Source: Peptoniphilus equinus (lineage in GTDB: Bacteria > Bacillota > Clostridia > Tissierellales > Peptoniphilaceae). From it: a stretch of DNA of 64,000 nucleotides. Below are positions 1 to 9,213 of the stretch, in pieces; position 1 is the stretch's first letter; each line of letters starts with the position of its first letter. Under the pieces are notes generated by a model. It did not search any database. It had not been told where the DNA came from and was given only the letters and a program-made list of their open reading frames with translations. Made by a program: the position numbers and the translations under genes. The stretch covers positions 124,001 to 188,000 of the forward strand of contig NZ_CP115667.1 of assembly GCF_027921445.1 (NCBI RefSeq). Reading direction: 5' to 3'.

Positions 1-1653
<1,653 letters not shown>

Positions 1654-1662
1654 TCAAGTTAA

Positions 1663-1845
1663 TTAAGCTGATAAATTGGATCTATTCAAAGTATCCACAT
1701 TGTTTAATATGAGCTTTCTTATGATTTGTTCGACACTCTTTTTTGCATTTTCACTTTTCATAGAGTGAACTGTAAAGATTGTGCCAGATACTTCGATATT
1801 CTCCGACTTTTTAATCTCATTCTTTTTAGTTTCTACCATTGGCAT
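1663..1845 (-). CDS. TnpW-like small transposon-encoded protein
   Basis: A 60-residue protein with a central GTIFTVHSMKSENAKKSVEQ stretch. It resembles from memory the TnpW family of small proteins that accompany large serine recombinases in Tn4451-like elements; the molecular role of that family is not established. Its ATG overlaps the stop of the upstream capsid-like gene by one base (TAATG), so translation is probably coupled. It lies directly upstream of the recombinase in the same orientation. A second in-frame ATG two codons later is an alternative start. Confidence 0.6.
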   Translation of the reverse strand: MPMVETKKNEIKKSENIEVSGTIFTVHSMKSENAKKSVEQIIRKLILNNVDTLNRSNLSA

Positions 1846-2792
1846 TATTCTTCAATGGATAAAGTAAGGACTGAATCCTTATACATTAGCTTTGCATCTA
1901 AATATTCTCGCATAATGAAGCCTTGATGTTGTTTAAGAATAAACATCTCGGACAATCTTTTTATGGTAGGATTTTGTCTTTCAATAATCCAATAATTTGA
2001 AAAGTCACCTAAAGCTACTGGTTTTTTACCTGTATCGATATCTGGCATAAAGTTTGAGATTAGAATTTCTTTTCCCATGAAAGTGACATCATATTGATTC
2101 CACAAGAAGTTACCTTGACCATCTTTTAAGCTTTGAAGATAAAGAGCAGTTTTATCATTCATTATCCATTTTGCATTTTCCCTGTATTCACTATCTAAAG
2201 AGAAGAATAGTTTTTTCAAGTCATCAAGCTTTAGTTCTTTTGTAGCAGATAGGCTTTTAATTTTGTCATCTTCTAAAATCCCCAATGGCTCATTTTGACC
2301 ACTACCTTCTACAAAGGCTTTATCTTCTGCCTTAGCAAAATTATGAGCAAAGGTATCTAGGATTATTTTCTCAATCTTAGTTTGAGGATCATTTAGAAAA
2401 TCTTCGTGAATTGTAATTAAGTTAGATAATGTGTTGTATTCTAAATTCACATCCATATCTTTCATTTCTAAGGCATCTGCAAATAGGTCATGTTCTCCTG
2501 CTTTTGTCCAAGTCGCCATAGATTTACTTGGGAAAGTTACAATAGAAGATGAATCTATATCATTTTTTAAAACTGTAGCTTCTTTTCTAACTACGCTCTT
2601 TTCTGTAAGTTTAGCTATAAAGTATTCTGTGCTTTCTGCATCCATAAAAGGTGAGCCATCTTGGATAAGACCAAGACCCTTAAAATCTGAATAAGATGAT
2701 TCATCCTTGTTTCTTAAATAATTCCATAAATTAGTTTTATAGGAATTAGCAGACAATATTTCGTTTCTTTTTGATTTTTCTTTAATTAACAT
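1845..2792 (-). CDS. HK97-fold major capsid-like protein, stand-alone
   Basis: A 315-residue protein recognisable as the phage major capsid (HK97) family. It has an E-loop-like segment (ATWTKAGEHDLFADA), a conserved middle (TIHEDFLNDP, EDKAFVEGSGQNEPLGIL) and a C-terminal FGDFSNYWIIERQ-like strand (seen here as LGDFSNYWIIER). The start was chosen at the ATG preceded by AAGGAG at 7-base spacing; a longer frame upstream to 2870 lacks such a site. With only about 25 residues before the conserved fold there is no room for a scaffolding delta domain. No protease, portal, terminase or tail gene is present nearby. It may be a domesticated shell, a satellite capsid or a phage remnant. Confidence 0.8.
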   Translation of the reverse strand: MLIKEKSKRNEILSANSYKTNLWNYLRNKDESSYSDFKGLGLIQDGSPFMDAESTEYFIAKLTEKSVVRKEATVLKNDIDSSSIVTFPSKSMATWTKAGEHDLFADALEMKDMDVNLEYNTLSNLITIHEDFLNDPQTKIEKIILDTFAHNFAKAEDKAFVEGSGQNEPLGILEDDKIKSLSATKELKLDDLKKLFFSLDSEYRENAKWIMNDKTALYLQSLKDGQGNFLWNQYDVTFMGKEILISNFMPDIDTGKKPVALGDFSNYWIIERQNPTIKRLSEMFILKQHQGFIMREYLDAKLMYKDSVLTLSIEE

Positions 2793-2921
2793 AAATTTCT
2801 CCTTTATATTTTTAAATTTGGGGTTAATACCCCCTTTGAACTTGTTTTTTTGTGCGTAAGAGGGCGGCACCGTTGATAGGAAAAAGTCTCCTGGAGATTA
2901 GGATGCCCCCTGGGTTACAAA
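2793..2921. other. Intergenic leader of the capsid-like gene with small inverted repeats
   Basis: On the minus strand this stretch holds two small palindromes: GGGG-TTAATA-CCCC at 2820-2833, just upstream of the capsid ribosome site, and AGTCTCCTGGAGATT near 2885-2899. The first could fold close to the start codon and influence translation. No known RNA family was recognised. Confidence 0.3.
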
Positions 2922-3134
2922 TTATTTTTTACTCTCAATATATTCTTCGGCTTCTTCTAAAGAAGGGAAAAACATATTCTTAAATCTTCCATCAATTACA
3001 AGATAAGACTTGTCTCCTTTAGCGAGGATAATTTTATACTTATCTTTGTTAATTACATTTAGAATTTCATACTTAGTGTCCTTTAAGTCCACAGCTGTGA
3101 GTCTATCTTTTTCAAAAATATCTCCAATAATCAT
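2922..3134 (-). CDS. Hypothetical 70-residue element protein
   Basis: Small acidic and lysine-rich protein starting MIIGDIFEKDRL and ending EEAEEYIESKK. The start was chosen at an ATG with AAAGGAG at proper spacing; the frame extends further upstream without a ribosome site. A short beta-rich core (YKIILAKGDKSYLVIDG) is followed by a helix. It shares strand with and precedes the capsid-like gene, so it may belong to the same transcript. No family was recognised. Confidence 0.55.
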   Translation of the reverse strand: MIIGDIFEKDRLTAVDLKDTKYEILNVINKDKYKIILAKGDKSYLVIDGRFKNMFFPSLEEAEEYIESKK

Positions 3135-3158
3135 TTCTGCTCCTTTCAAAATATCTGG

Positions 3159-3239
3159 GGCAGTGTGGCAGGTGAAAATTAAACTTCCCATAGAGAATAG
3201 AAGTTTTAAGTCCTATATATTTACCTGCCACATTGCCAC
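3159..3239. repeat. Inverted-repeat cassette A, ends GGCAGTGTGGCAG / CTGCCACATTGCC
   Basis: An 81-bp intergenic cassette bounded by GGCAGTGTGGCAGGTGAA (from 3159) and TTTACCTGCCACATTGCC (to 3239). The ends are reverse complements with few mismatches. A second copy with the same ends but a different centre lies at 3724-3805. Transcribed on the minus strand, the arms could pair into a long stem. Candidate iteron, origin or RNA regulatory element. Confidence 0.6.
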
Positions 3240-3245
3240 CTTTAT

Positions 3246-3647
3246 TTATAGACTAAAATTATTTTGCTTTAGAAAGGCTACGATACTTTCTGTTCCTTTG
3301 AATGGAATAACTGTATCTTGATTATCCAGTGTGTAGTTGTATATTTTTTCTTTGACAACTTTTACAGGTGACTTGTCGGACTTATGAAGAATAATCGTAT
3401 CTCGTAGCTTAAAGGCATTCTCCAATAAGTCTTCAGTGACTTTTTCATTGTTTCTGTAAATGCACATAACCTTACAATATTCAGTTAAGTCTTTTAAGTC
3501 ATTTAGCTTGATTTCGCTTTCATCTTTTTTAATGACATACCTATCATCTTTTTTTCTTTTTAATTCTGTAGATATTCCCTTTGGGGAAGTCACCACAATC
3601 TTATTTTTTAAAGTAAACTTTCTTTCTAAATCTTCTTTTGTAATCAT
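3246..3647 (-). CDS. Hypothetical 133-residue element protein
   Basis: Lysine-rich soluble protein beginning MITKEDLERKFTLKNKIVV, with a strong AGGAGGAATATA ribosome site before the ATG. No signal peptide or membrane segment is seen. It lies between the two inverted-repeat cassettes, directly downstream of the primase in the same orientation, so a role in element replication or its control is conceivable from position only. No family was recognised. Confidence 0.55.
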   Translation of the reverse strand: MITKEDLERKFTLKNKIVVTSPKGISTELKRKKDDRYVIKKDESEIKLNDLKDLTEYCKVMCIYRNNEKVTEDLLENAFKLRDTIILHKSDKSPVKVVKEKIYNYTLDNQDTVIPFKGTESIVAFLKQNNFSL

Positions 3648-3723
3648 TTATATTCCTCCTAATTTTTTAACTTTGCTTAAACTTCTAATTACACACAATC
3701 ATAAGCACCACCTCCTTAAATGA

Positions 3724-3805
3724 GGGCAGGTGTGGCAGGTAAAAAAGTATTATCCATATAGATACAAAATTTCTAAATTAAATTTTTCATCTGCCACATT
3801 GCCAC
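3724..3805. repeat. Inverted-repeat cassette B, ends GGGCAGGTGTGGCAGG / CTGCCACATTGCC
   Basis: Second copy of the cassette seen at 3159-3239, about 82 bp long, with the same ends but an unrelated AT-rich centre. It lies between the primase stop and the next gene. Conservation of the ends with a variable centre argues that the paired ends are the functional part. Confidence 0.6.
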
Positions 3806-3810
3806 AGACT

Positions 3811-6114
3811 TTATAGAAATTCAGAAATTAACCTATAGCCTGTTAGGACTGTGGTCTTGTGTTTTCCATCCTTAGGTCTTTTTCTTTTGATGGTTGCTTT
3901 AGATTCCAGAGATTGCTTAAAGGTCTTCATGCTTTCAAGATAGTAGCCATTTTCTAAAGACCAAGACCTATACCTTTCGTAAACTTCAGAGGTTCTAACT
4001 TCATAGTCTTTCCCTTCTTCTAAGCAATCTTCCATAAAGATAGCAATCTTATCTGATTCCTTTTGGTATTTAAGAGTTGCATCTTTTACTGAATCAGGAA
4101 TAGTTAATCCTTCTTTTTGTAAAAGTTTGTAGCCTTCAATAAGCCAGTTTAAGATTGCAGACTTTACTTCTTCTTTTGCAAATTCTGTCTTTAATGTTTT
4201 ATCTTGTTCCTCTTCAGTAAAATGCCTGTCAAAGGGAATGATGAGCATTCTTCCACTGGTAAATACAGTCACATCATTAACTATGGGTAGGTAGTTGGTG
4301 TTGATGTAGATTTTAAATTGAGGTTTAAAGTCAAAGGAATTCTCATGTAGAAATCTTGCATTAATAGTGTCATTACCAGTAAGACTTTTAACTTGTGCAA
4401 CATTTAAGGGTAGTCCCTTGCCTGGCTCTGGAATATTTACAAAGCGTACTCCTGCAAGTCTCGCTATCTCTTCACTGGGTCCAGAACTATTTACTTTGTT
4501 TTTTAGAGCTAGTGTTTCAGGTCTTGATGAACAGGCATAAGTTCCGAGGACTTTTAATATGGATTCACAAAGAGTTCCTTTGCCATTTCTCGTGGTCATT
4601 CCATAAAGAATTGCCATGCACTCATGCCTTGTATCTCCTGTAAGCCCATAACCTAATATCTTTTGTAGGAAATTAGCTTTTTCTTTATCTCCACTCATAA
4701 TTTCATCAATGTAGATGTTCCATCTCTCATTTAATGAGTGAGGATCATAGATAACATCAGCCATTTTGCTTAAATAGTCAGAACTTCTGTGCTCGTAAAA
4801 TTCCATTGTTCTTAGATTTAAAGTCCCATTTGTACAGTTTAGAAGGTAGGAGTCTTTATCGAAGTCAGATACATTTAATGGATGATGAACCTCTGCATCT
4901 TTTAATACGCTGACCCTATAACCTCTTGCTTGCCATCTGTTTGAGAATTTGATATAAGCTTTTCTTTTATGTTCATCTTCAATATCAAGGGCAAGGATAT
5001 GAAGTAGGTTTGCAAGTTTCATACATAATTTCATAGCTTTTAAACTTCCAGTATCAGCTATCCAGATTCCGTCTTCGTAGAAATACCAGGCTTTCCTTTC
5101 TGGAACATAGCGAAGAGAATCCTTATGAAAGTCTGCAAAAATTTTTCCTGCACCTATATCTGTCCATGAATACTTTGAAGATAAAGGAAGTCCCATTTCT
5201 TTTAACTTTTCAATAGATAAGTCAAACTCGATACTTGGGTCTATTCTTGCAATAGGCTTATAGACTTCTTTTAAAGAGGAGATTGCTTTTTCAATGGTTA
5301 TTTCTCCGTAGGTTTTTCCTCCTCGATTTTCATCCCACTTATCCCTAAAAAGTTCCGATTGTCTAAAGAGCCTATCTATCTGGTCAGCATTTCCACCTGC
5401 ATAAAATGCAAGGATTGAAGTTAAAGCTAGGTCTGCTTCACTGTAAGAGGGATAGTCTTTAATGTTTCCAGCCCATAGATTTAAAAATTTCTCTTTATTA
5501 ATTGCATTAGATGCTTTTTCAATAACTTCCTCATCATTTAAATAGCTTTTAAAATTTTGTTTAGTAGATTTACTTTGTTTTTCTCTTTTCAGATATTTTT
5601 CTAAAAGCCAGAGTAATCCATTGGATTCTTCGACAATCTCACCTTCTTGATAGACATGACCTGTCACAGTTACAAAGCGATTCGTAAAGCCAGCAACATA
5701 GACTTCAACTTTTTTAGTTTTCATCTTGTAGATGTCCTTGTTGTAAGTTATTGAGTTTGGTAGAAAAGTAAAGATTCTAAGTCCCTTACCACTTGGACTA
5801 AATTCAATGTATGACTGTGGAAAATGGCTAATTATTTCCTTTGCTAAATCATTTAAAACTCCGTTGATTACACAGTCATCCACATCAATAGCTACGAGTT
5901 TTCCATCAACTCTTATCCCAAGTCCATCATAGGAACTAAGTTTTTCAGATGCTTTATCAAAGGATGTAAAAGTCTTTGGATTATTAACGGATGCATAGCC
6001 TTCTGTAGTTGGATTAAAAGGTATCTTTGTCTCCTTATTATTTCTTGTTTCATATTTCCATAAGCACCAGCTTGCATTTTCTTTTAAATACTTTGGTATA
6101 TTTTCTAAATTCAC
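3811..6114 (-). CDS. P4/D5-type primase-helicase for element replication
   Basis: A 767-residue replication protein. The N-terminal half resembles a bifunctional primase-polymerase domain (GIRVDGKLVAIDVDDC with the Asp pair near residues 74-78; FSPSGKGLRIF). The middle has a D5_N-like region, and an SF3-type ATPase has its Walker A at GMTTRNGKGTL near residue 505, followed by VRFVNIPEPGKG and FKIYINTNYLP. The start is a GTG with AAAGGAG upstream; the nearby ATG is followed at once by a stop. Such proteins initiate replication of phage satellites, plasmids and mobilisable islands from a nearby origin. Repeat-rich DNA flanks it on both sides. The element may therefore replicate after excision. 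Confidence 0.88.
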   Translation of the reverse strand: MNLENIPKYLKENASWCLWKYETRNNKETKIPFNPTTEGYASVNNPKTFTSFDKASEKLSSYDGLGIRVDGKLVAIDVDDCVINGVLNDLAKEIISHFPQSYIEFSPSGKGLRIFTFLPNSITYNKDIYKMKTKKVEVYVAGFTNRFVTVTGHVYQEGEIVEESNGLLWLLEKYLKREKQSKSTKQNFKSYLNDEEVIEKASNAINKEKFLNLWAGNIKDYPSYSEADLALTSILAFYAGGNADQIDRLFRQSELFRDKWDENRGGKTYGEITIEKAISSLKEVYKPIARIDPSIEFDLSIEKLKEMGLPLSSKYSWTDIGAGKIFADFHKDSLRYVPERKAWYFYEDGIWIADTGSLKAMKLCMKLANLLHILALDIEDEHKRKAYIKFSNRWQARGYRVSVLKDAEVHHPLNVSDFDKDSYLLNCTNGTLNLRTMEFYEHRSSDYLSKMADVIYDPHSLNERWNIYIDEIMSGDKEKANFLQKILGYGLTGDTRHECMAILYGMTTRNGKGTLCESILKVLGTYACSSRPETLALKNKVNSSGPSEEIARLAGVRFVNIPEPGKGLPLNVAQVKSLTGNDTINARFLHENSFDFKPQFKIYINTNYLPIVNDVTVFTSGRMLIIPFDRHFTEEEQDKTLKTEFAKEEVKSAILNWLIEGYKLLQKEGLTIPDSVKDATLKYQKESDKIAIFMEDCLEEGKDYEVRTSEVYERYRSWSLENGYYLESMKTFKQSLESKATIKRKRPKDGKHKTTVLTGYRLISEFL

Positions 6115-6167
6115 ATATCTACTCCTTTCATATTTTTTTGAAGAAGAAATATCCCCTCATATTCCTT

Positions 6168-6530
6168 AGGACAGTTAGAAGAGTTTTGAGTAATCTTTTT
6201 ATCCTCTACCTATATAAGTAAAGTTGAGAAATAATTTTCCGGTTATTTTAAAAATATTTTTCTCCCTCTACTAGCCCTAGGACATTTTTGATGGTTTTGT
6301 TAGGTTTTATTTTTCCTCTCATATCACAGGCGAAGAAAAACATAGTTTTTTCAACCTGTGCTAAAAATTTTTCTCTCCTAAAAGACTCAGGACATTTTCA
6401 AAGGTTTTGAGTAATTATTTCTTCATCTATCTGTATAAGTAGGAATTAGGATGAATTTTCCGGTTATTAAAAAAATATTTCTCCCTTCACTAGCCCTAAG
6501 ACAAAAATGGTGGTTTTGATTAGCTATTTA
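6168..6530. repeat. Imperfect direct-repeat block with hairpin, candidate origin or control region
   Basis: Two imperfect copies of a roughly 115-130 bp unit lie about 220 bp apart. Matching landmarks are TTTTGAGTAAT at 6184 and 6404, TTTTCCGGTTATT at 6235 and 6456, and CTAGCCCTA at 6271 and 6490. A shorter motif (AGGACA, a few bases, GGTTTTG) occurs about four times. A long hairpin sits between the copies at 6325-6360 with arms CACAGG and CCTGTG and an A/T-rich inner stem. The block lies between the divergent primase and repressor genes. No open reading frame of note is present. Confidence 0.6.
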
Positions 6531-6556
6531 GAAAATTTAATTCTATTAATTAAAAA

Positions 6557-6578
6557 AAGACGGAAATAAATCCGTCTT
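6557..6578 (-). terminator. Minus-strand intrinsic terminator between primase and repressor
   Basis: AAGACGGA / TCCGTCTT stem with a 6-base loop. On the minus strand it is followed by a run of seven T. It would stop leftward transcription coming from the repressor side before the repeat block and primase. No annotated minus-strand gene lies upstream of it. Confidence 0.6.
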
Positions 6579-6609
6579 AAGAAATATGTAAAGATTAAGT
6601 TGTAGAATG

Positions 6610-6618
6610 TGGTATAAT
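6610..6618 (+). promoter_or_regulatory. Extended -10 promoter of the Cro/C1 regulator
   Basis: TGG-TATAAT forms an extended -10 element about 47 bp before the repressor ATG. No convincing -35 is visible, as is common for extended -10 promoters. Confidence 0.45.
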
Positions 6619-6664
6619 ATTATAGAAAAACTGTACAAAGTAGAAGATTAATTTGAGGTGAGTT

Positions 6665-6868
6665 ATGGGATTTTCCTATGATAAATTATGGAAAAAATTA
6701 ATAGATGAAAAGATGAATAAACTAGACTTACAAAAAGCCATAAACACAACTCCTCATACCATAGCTAAAATGGGACGAGATGAAAATGTTAGTATGGAGA
6801 TACTTGGTAGAATTTGTAAATATTTTAAGTGTGATATATCAGAAATATTGGAGTATAGAAATAAGTGA
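6665..6868 (+). CDS. Cro/C1-type helix-turn-helix repressor
   Basis: A 67-residue single-domain XRE regulator (KLWKKLIDEKMNKLDLQKAI, then NTTPHTIAKMGRDENVSMEI as the recognition helix region, then CKYFKCDISEILEY). Proteins of this minimal type bind operators near their own promoter and often keep integrative elements quiet. It is divergent from the primase across the repeat block, so the primase promoter and its own are the likely targets. The GAGGTG ribosome site precedes the ATG. Confidence 0.85.
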   Translation: MGFSYDKLWKKLIDEKMNKLDLQKAINTTPHTIAKMGRDENVSMEILGRICKYFKCDISEILEYRNK

Positions 6869-6933
6869 CAGTTTATATAAGAATTCTGTATTATATTTGT
6901 AATTACGGACTTTAATTGATGGTGTCAGAAACT

Positions 6934-7587
6934 ATGAAAAAGATATTAATAATTGAAGATGATAAAAATTTAAATAAAGGACTTTCCATAGCCTTAAATA
7001 AAGAATATGAAATTTTTTCTGTAAACACAATTAGTGAAGCTAAAAATTTTATTGATGATGCGGATTTGATTTTACTCGATATGAACTTACCAGATGGAGA
7101 TGGTCTTGAAATAATAAAATATATCAGAGAAACTTCATCAATTCCCATTATAGTTTTATCTGCCATAGATCTTGAAGCATATATCATTTCAGCTATAAAT
7201 TTAGGGGCAGACGACTATTTAACCAAGCCTTTTTCTTTAGGAATCCTAGAAGCAAAGATAAAAAGAGCCTTTGAAAAAATAGTGTCTAGTGATTTAAATC
7301 TTTACAAGAAAGAGGGTTTAGACTTTAATTTCAATGAAAGTAATTTCTATGTAGATAATAAAAATATAGATCTCACAAGAACAGAGACAAAAATTTTGTA
7401 CTACCTGATAAAAAACAAGTCTCAGGTTATTACTAAGGAATTACTATTTGATTTTGTTTGGGGAATAGATGATGAATTTATTGATCAAAATACACTGAGC
7501 GTCAATATTTCTAGGATAAGAAATAAATTAAAACCTTATGACCCAATAGAAACGGTATTTGGAGTTGGTTATAAATGGCAGTTTTAA
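6934..7587 (+). CDS. OmpR/VanR-type response regulator
   Basis: 217-residue regulator with a receiver domain (MKKILIIEDD acidic pocket, phospho-acceptor Asp49 in LILLDMNLPDGDG, Lys98 in YLTKPF) and a winged-helix DNA-binding domain (TRTETKILYYLI, NTLSVNISRIRNKL, VFGVGYKW). The start was taken at the ATG giving the canonical MKKILIIEDD; a TTG/ATG six or five codons earlier is open but has no better ribosome site. It overlaps the kinase gene by 13 bases. Its likely target is the triple TTGTAAG repeat before the ABC genes downstream. Confidence 0.9.
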   Translation: MKKILIIEDDKNLNKGLSIALNKEYEIFSVNTISEAKNFIDDADLILLDMNLPDGDGLEIIKYIRETSSIPIIVLSAIDLEAYIISAINLGADDYLTKPFSLGILEAKIKRAFEKIVSSDLNLYKKEGLDFNFNESNFYVDNKNIDLTRTETKILYYLIKNKSQVITKELLFDFVWGIDDEFIDQNTLSVNISRIRNKLKPYDPIETVFGVGYKWQF

Positions 7588-8447
7588 TAGGTTTTTTAGC
7601 TCTTATAATTGGAATTATTTTATATAAATACATTGTCTTGAGAAATGAACTGGGTGAACTTTCAGACTACATTGATAAGGCTTTGGATGGAAATTTAGAA
7701 ACTACAGAATTTGATGAAAAGGAATTATCTAAAATAAAATCAAAACTCATTAAATTCTTATATGCCAGCCAAGTAAAAGAAACAAAAATAAATACAGAAA
7801 AAAGTAAAACAAAAGATTTAATAGCAGATATATCACACCAAACTAAGACACCCATTACCAATCTTTCTTTATACATTAGTCTTTTAGAAGATGAGCCGAA
7901 AGATGAGTATCTTGAAATTATAAAGTATGAACTTAATAAACTAGAATTTTTAATTCAAAACCTAGTAAAATCTTCTAGGCTAGAATCCGATATTATTTCC
8001 TTACAAAAACATCAAGCAAATTTAAAAGATATAGTAGAAGATGTTTTGAGAGAATTTAAAGTAATATTGGATGAAAAATGTATAATCATAGATTTAAAAG
8101 CCGAAGACTTAATTTTCAATTTGGACGAAAGATGGCTTAAAGAAGCTATCCACAATCTTGTAGATAATGCTATAAAATACTCGCCCAATGGTTCTACTAT
8201 TAACATTTCAGTTTATAAATCTTACCTAAACTACAATCTAGACATAGAAAATGAGTGCAAAGACTTATCAGAAGAAACTTTGCCAAAGATATTTGAAAGA
8301 TTTTATAGAGGAAAAAATTCAGTTTCCAAGGACGGTTTGGGTTTAGGTCTATTTATAGCCAGAGAAATTATAGAAAAGCATGGTGGAAATATAAGAGCGT
8401 CTTTAGACGAAAATAGAATAAAATTTTCAGTAGACTTCCCCTTGTGA
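7575..8447 (+). CDS. Sensor histidine kinase, short membrane-anchored type
   Basis: 290 residues with one clear N-terminal membrane segment (residues 2-22) and essentially no extracellular sensor, a HAMP-like linker, a DHp motif ISHQTKTPITNL with phospho-acceptor His88, and a HATPase domain (NLVDNAIKYS, KDGLGLGLFIAREI). Kinases with so little outside the membrane usually take their signal from a partner transporter, as in BceS-like systems. That fits the ABC pair encoded next door. Translationally coupled to the response regulator. Confidence 0.9.
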   Translation: MAVLIGFLALIIGIILYKYIVLRNELGELSDYIDKALDGNLETTEFDEKELSKIKSKLIKFLYASQVKETKINTEKSKTKDLIADISHQTKTPITNLSLYISLLEDEPKDEYLEIIKYELNKLEFLIQNLVKSSRLESDIISLQKHQANLKDIVEDVLREFKVILDEKCIIIDLKAEDLIFNLDERWLKEAIHNLVDNAIKYSPNGSTINISVYKSYLNYNLDIENECKDLSEETLPKIFERFYRGKNSVSKDGLGLGLFIAREIIEKHGGNIRASLDENRIKFSVDFPL

Positions 8448-8460
8448 GAAGTCTTTTTTC

Positions 8461-8514
8461 TTACAAAACTGTAAGAAGTCTTGTAAGTACTTTGTAAGAT
8501 ATGAATGTTATATT
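8461..8514 (+). promoter_or_regulatory. Response-regulator operator and promoter of the ABC genes
   Basis: Three copies of TGTAAG start at 8470, 8482 and 8493, about one helical turn apart, the last two as TTGTAAG. They lie upstream of a TATATT -10 at 8509-8514 and cover the -35 position, which has no good consensus. Phased direct repeats overlapping a weak -35 are typical activator sites of OmpR-family regulators. Confidence 0.55.
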
Positions 8515-8535
8515 AAATGTAAAGAGGTGACATAT

Positions 8536-9213
8536 ATGTTAAAAGTAGAAAATTTAAAAAGATATTATAAAACAAATGACGTGGAAGTAAGAGCTCTTGA
8601 TGGAGTATCTTTCGAAGTAAACAAGGGAGAATTTATTTCTATAATTGGAGCAAGTGGATCTGGGAAATCAACCCTATTACATTTACTAGGTGGACTTGAT
8701 TATCCTACAAGCGGAAAAGTATTGATTGATGGTACAGACATTTATGCTTTAAAAGATGATGAGAGAACTATTTTTAGGAGAAGAAATATTGGTTTTGTCT
8801 TTCAAGCATATAACCTTTTGCCAATGTTAAATGTGTATGAGAATATAATTATTCCCTTTGGTCTAGATGGGGATGCGGTAGATAAAAAATATGTTGATTC
8901 TGTAATAGATATACTTGAGATAAGTGATCAAAAAAATAAAATGCCAAACGAATTATCTGGTGGACAGCAACAAAGAGTTGCCATAGCAAGAGCCTTGGTT
9001 ACCAAACCATCTTTAATTCTAGCTGACGAACCTACAGGAAATTTGGATTCAAAATCTTCTTCCCAAGTTGTTTACTTACTAAAAAAGATTAATAAAGAGC
9101 TTGGAAATACTATTCTTATGATTACTCACGATGATGCCGTCGCTCAAGCTGCAGAAAAAACTCTAAGGATAGAAGATGGAAAGCTGGTGGAAAAAAATGA
9201 AAGTCAAAAATAG
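8536..9213 (+). CDS. ABC transporter ATPase, MacB/LolD-like
   Basis: 225-residue ATPase with Walker [13 protein letters not shown]-loop [10 protein letters not shown], signature [15 protein letters not shown], Walker [14 protein letters not shown] and H-loop MITHD. The start is at the ATG preceded by AGAGGTG at good spacing. It powers the FtsX-like permease whose gene overlaps its 3' end by 17 bases. Members of this group mostly work as mechanotransmission systems or act on membrane-targeting peptides. The linked two-component genes suggest peptide-stress induction. Confidence 0.92.
   Translation: MLKVENLKRYYKTNDVEVRALDGVSFEVNKGEFISIIGASGSGKSTLLHLLGGLDYPTSGKVLIDGTDIYALKDDERTIFRRRNIGFVFQAYNLLPMLNVYENIIIPFGLDGDAVDKKYVDSVIDILEISDQKNKMPNELSGGQQQRVAIARALVTKPSLILADEPTGNLDSKSSSQVVYLLKKINKELGNTILMITHDDAVAQAAEKTLRIEDGKLVEKNESQK

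Noticed and set aside
2793-2870. Upstream extension of the capsid-like gene by 26 residues
   Set aside because: The frame is open, but the internal ATG has AAGGAG at ideal spacing and the extension runs through a palindrome-rich leader.
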